Shown here in pieces: positions 56,327 through 64,000 of a DNA stretch of 64,000 bases. How positions within the stretch are numbered: position 1 is the stretch's first letter; each line of letters opens with the position of its first letter. The translations under genes and the position numbers were made by a program. The notes beneath the pieces were generated by a model. That model was given only the letters and a program-made list of their open reading frames with translations, was not told the origin of the DNA and did no database searches. Source of the DNA: Moraxella equi (lineage in GTDB: Bacteria; Pseudomonadota; Gammaproteobacteria; Pseudomonadales; Moraxellaceae); NCBI RefSeq assembly GCF_002027555.1, contig NZ_MXAP01000047.1:1-64000 (forward strand), in the 5' to 3' direction.

Positions 56327-58918
56327 TCAAACAACCACACTCACAAGCTTATTTGGCACCACAATCACTTTTTTGGGTTCGCCTGTGATAAATTTGGCAA
56401 CGCTCTCATGCGATAGAGCCAGTTGTTTAATGGCGTCGTTGTCCGTGCCTGTCGGTACGTCAATCTCGCCACGCACTTTGCCATTTACTTGCACCGCCAT
56501 GACAATGCTGTCGCTCACGAGAGCCGATTTATCAAGCGTTGGGAAGGTAAGCGTGCGACTGTCAAACCCAAACACTTCTAGCAAATGCTCGCCAACGTGC
56601 GGAGCGTATAGTGATAGGATTGTCAAAAGCGTAATAATCGCTTCATGACGTACCGCCAAATCGCCACCGTCTGCTACATCAAACGCTCCAATGTCATTGG
56701 CAAGCTCCATAAGGGACGATACAGGCGTGTTCAGAGCCAAATGCTCGCCCAAGGCGGTGTCAATTCTGGCAATGGTTTCATGGGTCTTACGGCGTAGGGC
56801 TTTGGCGGATTTGGATAGGCTGTGGTTTGCCACATCTAGGGCGGATTTATCCACGTTACCAATCGCAGTCAAATGCTCATCGGCAAGTCGCCATACTTTT
56901 TTGACAAAATTATAAGGACCTTTTAGGGCAGAGTCTGACCATTCTAGCGTTTGGTCAGCAGGGGCGGTAAACATGGTGTACAGTCGTACTGTGTCCGCTC
57001 CGTATTCGCCCATGATGGTCTGTGGGTCTACACCGTTGTTTTTGGACTTTGACATTTTTTCAATTTTGCCAATGGTAACAGGCTCGCCGTCCGCTATCAG
57101 CACCGCTTCGTTGCCACGCACTTCCACTTCATAAGGGAAATAGTAGGTTTTTGAGCCGTCCGCTTTTTCACGATAAAACGTCCCTGCCAGCACCATGCCC
57201 TGAGCCAGCAAGCACTCAAACGGCTCACTACCGCCAACCAGGCCTTCATCACGCATGACTTTATGGAAAAAGCGAGCGTACAATAGGTGCAAAATGGCGT
57301 GTTCAATACCGCCCACATATTGATTGACCGACAGCCATTTGTCCGCCCCTTGTCTGCCGACCATTTGGGTGTCATCGTGGGGCGTGGTAAAGCGTTGGGC
57401 GTACCAACTACTCTCCACAAAGGTGTCAAAGGTATCGGTCTCACGCTCGGCAGGTTGTCCGCATTTTGGGCAGGTGCAGTTCACAAATTCGGGCAGTGAT
57501 TTTAAAGGATTGCCACGACCGTCAGGCACGACATCGGTAGGTAGCACCACAGGCAAATCACTCTCAGGCACAGGCACCGTTCCGCAGTACTGACAGTTAA
57601 TCATCGGAATCGGACAGCCCCAGTAGCGTTGGCGGGACACGCCCCAATCACGCAGGCGGTATTGAATGGTGGCGTTTGCCTTATCGCCCACGACTTCTAG
57701 GATTTTGGCACTCGCGGTGTCTTTATCCATGCCGTCAAGTACGCCAGAGTTTACGCATATGCCATTTTTGTCGCTATACCAGTCTTGCCATGCGTCTGTA
57801 CTGTATTCTTTGCCTTTAAAATCAATGACTTGCTTGATTTCTAAATTATACTTTTTGGCAAATTCAAAATCACGCTCATCATGAGCAGGCACGCCCATGA
57901 CCGCCCCCGAGCCGTAGCTCATCAGCACATAGTTGGCAACCCAAATCGCCACATCATCGCCCGTTACAGGGTGTTTGGCAAATAGCCCTGTATCCATGCC
58001 CACTTTTTCGGCTTTGGCAAGCTCGCTTTCGGCAACCGAGCCTTGTTTGCACAACCTGCAAAATTCGGCGATTTTTTCGTTTTGGCGAGACGCATATTGG
58101 GCAAGCGGATGCTCTGCCGATACCGCAAGATAGCTTACACCCATGATTGTATCAGGACGGGTGGTAAAGACGGTGAGTTTGTCTGCTTGACCGTCTAGCT
58201 CATAGGTAAAATCAAGCTCCATGCCATGACTTTTGCCAATCCAGTTGTGTTGCATGGTTAGGACTTGTTTTGGCCATTTGTTTTCTAACAGTTTTAAATC
58301 GTCAAGCAGTTCGTCCGCATAGTCCGTGATTTTAAAAGAATACATCGGAATATCACGTTTTTCAACGACCGCCCCCGACCGCCAGCCACGACCGTCTATG
58401 ACTTGTTCGTTGGCAAGGACGGTGTTGTCCACAGGGTCCCAGTTTACGGTGGATAACTTTTTATATACCAAGCCTTTTTTGTAAAGCTGTAAAAATAGCC
58501 ATTGCTCCCATTTATAGTACTCAGGATTGCAAGTGGCGAACTCACGAGACCAGTCAATGGAAAGACCTAGCGATTTTAGTTGCCCACGCATATGCTCGAT
58601 ATTGGACATCGTCCACGCATGGGGGGCGACTTCGTTGTCAATGGCGGCGTTTTCGGCAGGCAAGCCAAAAGCGTCCCAGCCCATCGGCTGCATGACATCA
58701 TAACCCTTTTGGCGGTAGTAGCGAGACAACACGTCCGTAATGGCGTAGTTGCGAACGTGTCCCATATGGAGCTTACCGCTTGGATAGGGGAACATGGAGA
58801 GCATATAGCGGGTGGGTTTGCCATTGTCGTTATTGTCGGTGTGGTAGCGGTTATCAGCTTGCCATTTGGCTTGCTGGGCTTGTTCAATGGCTTTAAAATC
58901 GTAATCGTTTAGGCTCAT
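56327..58918 (-). CDS. leuS: leucyl-tRNA synthetase
   Basis: 863 residues, normal bacterial length. Class I motifs: HMGHVRNY (HIGH) in PYPSGKLHMGHVRN, editing domain around 220-415 (TTRPDTIMGVSY with the threonine-rich site), zinc cysteines (NCQYCGTV, CTCPKCGQ), and KMSKSKNNG near the C-terminal part. Charges tRNA-Leu. No T-box or leader peptide was found upstream. Confidence 0.97.
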   Translation of the reverse strand: MSLNDYDFKAIEQAQQAKWQADNRYHTDNNDNGKPTRYMLSMFPYPSGKLHMGHVRNYAITDVLSRYYRQKGYDVMQPMGWDAFGLPAENAAIDNEVAPHAWTMSNIEHMRGQLKSLGLSIDWSREFATCNPEYYKWEQWLFLQLYKKGLVYKKLSTVNWDPVDNTVLANEQVIDGRGWRSGAVVEKRDIPMYSFKITDYADELLDDLKLLENKWPKQVLTMQHNWIGKSHGMELDFTYELDGQADKLTVFTTRPDTIMGVSYLAVSAEHPLAQYASRQNEKIAEFCRLCKQGSVAESELAKAEKVGMDTGLFAKHPVTGDDVAIWVANYVLMSYGSGAVMGVPAHDERDFEFAKKYNLEIKQVIDFKGKEYSTDAWQDWYSDKNGICVNSGVLDGMDKDTASAKILEVVGDKANATIQYRLRDWGVSRQRYWGCPIPMINCQYCGTVPVPESDLPVVLPTDVVPDGRGNPLKSLPEFVNCTCPKCGQPAERETDTFDTFVESSWYAQRFTTPHDDTQMVGRQGADKWLSVNQYVGGIEHAILHLLYARFFHKVMRDEGLVGGSEPFECLLAQGMVLAGTFYREKADGSKTYYFPYEVEVRGNEAVLIADGEPVTIGKIEKMSKSKNNGVDPQTIMGEYGADTVRLYTMFTAPADQTLEWSDSALKGPYNFVKKVWRLADEHLTAIGNVDKSALDVANHSLSKSAKALRRKTHETIARIDTALGEHLALNTPVSSLMELANDIGAFDVADGGDLAVRHEAIITLLTILSLYAPHVGEHLLEVFGFDSRTLTFPTLDKSALVSDSIVMAVQVNGKVRGEIDVPTGTDNDAIKQLALSHESVAKFITGEPKKVIVVPNKLVSVVV

Positions 58919-59009
58919 GATGGGCTAACTCAAAAATAAAAAATTTAACACGCTATTATAGCCGATTTTTGTTATAATTTGCCAATATTTTGTAAAGCGA
59001 GACACCCCC

Positions 59010-59363
59010 ATGACGACCATTTATGGCATAAAAAACTGCAACACCATGAAAAAAGCATTTGATTTTTTAAATCAAAATGGCATAACTCATGAGTTTTTTG
59101 ATTATAAAAAGTCGGTATTAAGCCAAGATGATTTTGAAAAATTTGTGGCAACCTTTGGCGAAAAAGTCATCAACAAGCAAGGCACAACTTACCGAAAACT
59201 AGATGACACCGCCAAAACCGTGCTAGCGGGTGGCGATGTTTCCGCCATGTATGAGATAGTCAAGGACAATCTTAGCGTCTTAAAACGCCCGATGATAACG
59301 GGTGATGGCGTGGCACTGATTGGTTTTGATGAGAGCGAGTGGGGTGGGGTGTTTGGGGTGTAG
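59010..59363 (+). CDS. ArsC/Spx-family thioredoxin-fold protein (YffB-like)
   Basis: 117 residues with the family start TTIYGIKNCNTMKKAFDFL (a single redox cysteine, Cys11) and RPMITGDGVALIGFDESEW at the C-terminus, which fits the YffB/arsenate-reductase-like group. Arsenate reduction itself is not shown; no ars operon is near. It diverges from leuS. Confidence 0.82.
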   Translation: MTTIYGIKNCNTMKKAFDFLNQNGITHEFFDYKKSVLSQDDFEKFVATFGEKVINKQGTTYRKLDDTAKTVLAGGDVSAMYEIVKDNLSVLKRPMITGDGVALIGFDESEWGGVFGV

Positions 59364-59406
59364 TGGTTTAAATTTGGTTTGTTAATTCATCATACCTTTG
59401 GGTAGA

Positions 59407-59475
59407 TTGTAGGGGCAAATCACATTTGCCCTTTAATAAAGGGTTGATTTTTGGGCGAATAAATTACCTTTACAA
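59407..59475. repeat. short palindromic intergenic repeat
   Basis: TTGTAGGGGCAAAT / ATTTGCCC arm (59413-59420 / 59424-59431) and a second arm GGGCGAATAAATT ending in TACAA at 59471-59475, so the ends TTGTA / TACAA are inverted. Related to repeats at 698, 11317 and 30008. Confidence 0.5.
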
Positions 59476-59518
59476 CCCAAAAAATAATTACCCGACAATC
59501 ATAAATTACCACTTTAAA

Positions 59519-59983
59519 TTAAGGTTGGACGTTATGTATTTTTAGATAACACTTTATGGATGGTCGTCTATGCACAATAGGATTAATCATTTCTTTTAAC
59601 GCATGAATACCGTCAAAAAATCCTTGTTTGACATACGTTAATTCCCATACATTATTACTGATAAAATTAAATTTGATTTTATTATTAATAATGGTTATGC
59701 CAGTGAAAAAATCTGTATGATACGCCAATCCCAACCACAAACCATCCATAATCAATGAATTTTTAACATCAATCAAATAAATACTCAGTATTTCTTCAAA
59801 GGGACAATCATAGGTTGCAAACAAAATAAACTTATCCACATCTACTTGTACAACATCTCTTAGGTGGCATTCATCAATAAATATATCAATGGGCTGGTCA
59901 TTAACCAAGATTTGTGATTTGGATTCTTTATGATTATCATCGTCATGTATTAATTGAGCGGTAATGTGATACACAATTTTCAT
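59519..59983 (-). CDS. hypothetical protein
   Basis: 154 residues, AT-rich, no signal peptide or transmembrane helix. Start MKIVYHITAQLIHDDDNHK. No motif recognised; the beta-rich pattern with few charged catalytic residues resembles small immunity or accessory proteins, but nothing supports a toxin partner nearby. Confidence 0.6.
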   Translation of the reverse strand: MKIVYHITAQLIHDDDNHKESKSQILVNDQPIDIFIDECHLRDVVQVDVDKFILFATYDCPFEEILSIYLIDVKNSLIMDGLWLGLAYHTDFFTGITIINNKIKFNFISNNVWELTYVKQGFFDGIHALKEMINPIVHRRPSIKCYLKIHNVQP

Positions 59984-60131
59984 AACTCATAAATCCCTTA
60001 CAGCCAATAAATGGTAGCTTCCCCAAGCCAATCTTGATAATCAGACGAATAAACTGCCTTTATGTATTTAAATTTTAAAACTATTCTAATTTTATAAAAA
60101 GCATTTTTAATAAAATTAGAAAAATTTAAAA

Positions 60132-61202
60132 TCAATTTAACCCAATCTTATCATTTATCATCACTCTCCTTGCTCTCCATTTCCTTTGGCTTGACTGTCT
60201 CACTATTTGCTTTTTTCTAAATGGTCTATTGTAAAACGGCTTAAACACCTTTTTATAAAATAGAGCAGCAACAACAAGTCCCAAAGCAAACGCCCACAAA
60301 CTTGCCAGCCACAAGATAAATTCTAAGAAATACAGCCAACCTGTACCGATACTTTGGACAAAGCGATGACCAAAATTCGCCCGCTCGTCTTTGGCGATAT
60401 ACGCCTGTGTGTCGGGCATGACCGATTCAAAAATTTGCGGATTTTGATAAAAGGCAAGCGTTATCGTGCTAAATGCCACTTGCTCGGCAAGAGCCTTGCG
60501 GTCAAGCTCGGCAAGGGTTTGGCGGTATTTTGAGCCTGTCATCTCGCCCACATGAGCCGATTTGTCCGCCAAATCGTCCGTTTTGGTGGCATCAAGCTCA
60601 CCCAGTTTGGTTTGGCGTTCGGCTTCTATTTGAGCGTGTAGGGCGTTACGTTGTAAATCTAGGGCGACATCAGTGGCGTTAAATTCTTGACCGTCCAAAA
60701 ATACCACTTGCCCTTGCACCCCCTTTAAGAACTCGCCCACATTCGCCTTAGGGATACGCACCGTCATCATGCCATGACGCACAAAATGGGTTAGCACTTT
60801 GAGCCGCTCGCCCCCAATCGGATAGCGGTGTGTGTCGGTGGTGTTGTTATAAATCTTGGACGTTTGGATATATCCGCCCGTTTGCAGAGTTAGGCTTTCT
60901 AACTGGTCTTTGGTGGCAACCACGTCTTTGACGGCAAAGTTTACGTCCGCCTTGATGATAAAGGCTTTGTTTGCCAAATGAGCCTGCTCGCCTTGGGTGG
61001 TGGCTTGACTGTCAAGAGCAGGATTGGCAGGGTTTGAGTTGTCAGGATTTAGACCGTTTGGGTCGTCCGTACCAGCAACGCTTGCCATATCCACACTTAC
61101 CACATCAGAGCTTACTGACTGATGAGACATCTCGCCGTCATGGGGCTTAGAGCAGGCGGATAATAAAGCGATAAAGACGATAAGGGCAAGGGATTTTTGC
61201 AT
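60132..61202 (-). CDS. DUF4349 lipoprotein
   Basis: 356 residues from ATG 61202 (GGAAATCCCC upstream). Lipobox LLSAC (Cys17), a Pro/Asn/Thr linker, the DUF4349 domain at about 80-270 (KADVNFAVKDVVATKDQLESL, GGYIQTSKIYN, MTVRIPKANVGEFL, a coiled-coil RQTKLGEL segment), one transmembrane helix (WLYFLEFILWLASLWAFALGLVVAALF) and a basic tail. DUF4349 proteins are envelope proteins of unknown function. Confidence 0.85.
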   Translation of the reverse strand: MQKSLALIVFIALLSACSKPHDGEMSHQSVSSDVVSVDMASVAGTDDPNGLNPDNSNPANPALDSQATTQGEQAHLANKAFIIKADVNFAVKDVVATKDQLESLTLQTGGYIQTSKIYNNTTDTHRYPIGGERLKVLTHFVRHGMMTVRIPKANVGEFLKGVQGQVVFLDGQEFNATDVALDLQRNALHAQIEAERQTKLGELDATKTDDLADKSAHVGEMTGSKYRQTLAELDRKALAEQVAFSTITLAFYQNPQIFESVMPDTQAYIAKDERANFGHRFVQSIGTGWLYFLEFILWLASLWAFALGLVVAALFYKKVFKPFYNRPFRKKQIVRQSSQRKWRARRVMINDKIGLN

Positions 61203-61299
61203 GGGGATTTCCAAACGGGTTTGGGCTAATATAAATGATTATTCTTTTTAAAGCAAGTTTTACGCATAAAAAACAGCTTGATGACCGTCTTTTATACCA

Positions 61300-62735
<1,436 letters not shown>

Positions 62736-62738
62736 TGC

Positions 62739-63203
62739 TTATTTCACCCCAGAGCTACCAAACCCACCCGCACCACGCTCACTGTCATCGCTAAACTCAT
62801 CGACAATCTCAAAGCTTGGACGCACCACAGGCACGACCATATACTGAGCCATGCGTTCGGCAGGATTTAGGGTAAAGTCGGTCTCGCTTCTGTTCCACAC
62901 TGACACCATAAGCTCGCCTTGATAGTCAGCGTCAATCAAGCCTACTAAATTGCCAAGTACAATGCCATGCTTATGTCCTAGCCCTGAGCGTGGCAAAATA
63001 ATCCCTGTAAAATTGGGGTCTTTGATATATATTGCAAGCCCTGTGCCGATGAGTCTGGTCTCGCCAGCTTTGATAACCACAGGTTCATCAATGCATGCCC
63101 TTAGGTCTATGCCTGCCGAGCCGTCTGTGGCTCGGGTGGGTAGGGGAAAGGCAGGGTCAGAGCCGATTTTTGGGTTTAGGAGTTTGACTTGGACAGATTG
63201 CAT
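62739..63203 (-). CDS. dut: deoxyuridine 5'-triphosphate nucleotidohydrolase
   Basis: Cleaves dUTP to dUMP and PPi to keep uracil out of DNA. 154 residues from ATG 63203 (AAAAGGCAATCTT upstream; longer in-frame starts have no ribosome site). All five dUTPase motifs: [43 protein letters not shown], and [12 protein letters not shown]. Trimeric family. Ends a minus-strand run dut-GNAT-argB. Confidence 0.95.
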   Translation of the reverse strand: MQSVQVKLLNPKIGSDPAFPLPTRATDGSAGIDLRACIDEPVVIKAGETRLIGTGLAIYIKDPNFTGIILPRSGLGHKHGIVLGNLVGLIDADYQGELMVSVWNRSETDFTLNPAERMAQYMVVPVVRPSFEIVDEFSDDSERGAGGFGSSGVK

Positions 63204-63335
63204 AAGATTGCCTTTTAAATAAATCAATTTCATCAATGATTGGCTAATTTTAAGCAACTGCCCCCAAAAAAGCAATGCCAAAGCCCCAAAAGCCTTTTAT
63301 TTTGTTAAATTTTTAAAAATTTCATAAAAAAACGC

Positions 63336-63363
63336 TTGACGTATCAAAATTTCCATGTATAAT
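63336..63363 (+). promoter_or_regulatory. promoter of the tRNA cluster
   Basis: TTGACG (63336-63341), 16-bp spacer, TATAAT (63358-63363), 22 bp before tRNA-Lys. Confidence 0.8.
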
Positions 63364-63384
63364 ACGCACCACGTTTAGTGATAA

Positions 63385-63460
63385 GGGTCGTTAGCTCAGT
63401 TGGTAGAGCAGTTGACTTTTAATCAATTGGTCGCAGGTTCGAATCCTGCACGACCCACCA
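63385..63460 (+). tRNA. tRNA-Lys (anticodon TTT), copy 1
   Basis: 76 nt with encoded CCA; acceptor GGGTCGT, anticodon loop CTTTTAA, T-loop TTCGAATC. Identical in sequence to the second copy at 63496. Confidence 0.96.
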
Positions 63461-63495
63461 TTATCCTAGATGACCGAATAAGCCTTGTGCTTAGC

Positions 63496-63571
63496 GGGTC
63501 GTTAGCTCAGTTGGTAGAGCAGTTGACTTTTAATCAATTGGTCGCAGGTTCGAATCCTGCACGACCCACCA
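63496..63571 (+). tRNA. tRNA-Lys (anticodon TTT), copy 2
   Basis: Same 76 nt as copy 1, 35 bp apart. One transcript with tRNA-Asn is likely. Confidence 0.96.
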
Positions 63572-63572
63572 T

Positions 63573-63648
63573 TCCCCAATAGCTCAGTCGGTAGAGCATC
63601 GGACTGTTAATCCGTGTGTCCCTGGTTCGAGCCCAGGTTGGGGAGCCA
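63573..63648 (+). tRNA. tRNA-Asn (anticodon GTT)
   Basis: 76 nt with encoded CCA; acceptor TCCCCAA / TTGGGGA, anticodon loop CTGTTAA, T-loop TTCGAGCC. One base follows copy 2 of tRNA-Lys. Confidence 0.96.
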
Positions 63649-63653
63649 TATTT

Positions 63654-63686
63654 AAAAACCCTTTTCTATTTTAGAAAAGGGTTTTT
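63654..63686 (+). terminator. terminator of the tRNA cluster
   Basis: AAAACCCTTTTCTA / TAGAAAAGGGTTTT stem, then TTGCTTTTC. Confidence 0.88.
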
Positions 63687-63768
63687 GCTTTTCATTTTTG
63701 GTTATATCATTAGTTGCTTGACACCATGGGCATGATGACACAGACCACACCACCATGCCCACACCCCA

Positions 63769-64000
63769 TCACCAATCATTTGCGGTTACTTGGCACTGCC
63801 ACCGACCTTGACGGATGTCTTGATACTTAGCCATGTCTGTCTTTGCCATCTTGTTGGGCTGGTTTGATACCCAATGATACCGATAGACTTTATCATCTTT
63901 GGCGTGAAATTCAGACAAATGCTCAGGTTTAACCGTATAATAATCACCGTTTTCATGATAATCAAACGCATCCAAATCCCACCCATACGACTGATCATCA
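63769..64000 (-). CDS. C-terminal part of an unidentified protein (cut by the window end)
   Basis: The minus-strand frame is open to the window edge and reads ...DDQSYGWDLDAFDYHENGDYYTVKPEHLSEF to the stop at 63769 (about 77 residues visible). It is rich in aromatic, Asp and His residues. No family recognised from this fragment; its start lies outside the window. Confidence 0.5.
   Translation of the reverse strand, partial: DDQSYGWDLDAFDYHENGDYYTVKPEHLSEFHAKDDKVYRYHWVSNQPNKMAKTDMAKYQDIRQGRWQCQVTANDW

Noticed and set aside
59519..59983. Immunity protein of a toxin-immunity pair
   Set aside because: The composition is suggestive, but no toxin gene is adjacent and no motif supports it.
63400..63582. 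60-codon ORF across both tRNA-Lys genes
   Set aside because: It simply reads tRNA sequence twice, giving a repeated peptide.

Overview
The window looks like a chromosomal stretch of a Moraxella-type gammaproteobacterium (family Moraxellaceae). The basis is the gene set (monomeric NADP isocitrate dehydrogenase, CmoM, the rhodanese-glutaredoxin-SecB cluster, LptE-HolA next to LeuS), the moderate to low GC with AT-rich spacers, and many small lipoproteins and WG-repeat proteins. There is no prophage, transposase gene, plasmid or CRISPR array. It is core chromosome with several accessory islets.

Layout. 1-4.1 kb: a META-domain lipoprotein broken by a stop codon, icd, and a rhomboid protease. 4.1-8.3 kb: an aldehyde dehydrogenase facing away from a GbsR/MarR-like regulator, which leads an operon of two paralogous membrane proteins and a DCC (DUF393) protein; convergent to it lies a divergent ribosomal S21-like gene. 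8.3-13.2 kb: two duplicated membrane genes, metK behind a structured leader, a DUF3144 protein and three tandem membrane paralogues. 13.2-18 kb: guaB with an attenuator-like leader, twin Kazal-type lipoproteins, a frameshifted lipoprotein, a membrane protein and a DUF4268/PD-(D/E)XK protein. 18-37.5 kb: cysS, WG-repeat proteins, cmoM, yiaA-like, lon, argS, hslR, SRP RNA, a SIMPL protein, suhB, dxs and ribA. 37.5-43.7 kb: a compact eight-gene minus-strand operon centred on a membrane-anchored J-domain protein, with an Xre-type regulator upstream in the opposite direction; this is the strongest candidate for an undescribed system. 43.8-50.5 kb: a His-rich metal-binding protein behind a Fur/Zur-like palindrome, secB-grxC-rhodanese, rsgA, a LysE/ArgO exporter, tRNA-Ser, and ydcF-murB-phosphatase. 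50.5-64 kb: a macB gene with two frameshifts plus intact macA, holA-lptE, leuS, a DUF4349 lipoprotein, argB, a frameshifted GNAT gene, dut, three tRNAs (Lys, Lys, Asn) and the end of an unidentified protein.

Themes. (1) Regulation by RNA structure is plausible at metK and guaB. (2) Short palindromic and MITE-like repeats lie in several spacers, one flanked by 18-bp direct repeats. (3) At least five genes have broken reading frames, three of them at G5, A7 or A5 tracts; these may be decay, phase variation or sequencing error. (4) Local tandem duplication of small membrane or exported proteins recurs. Promoters, terminators and RNA folds were found by eye, so their exact bounds are approximate.
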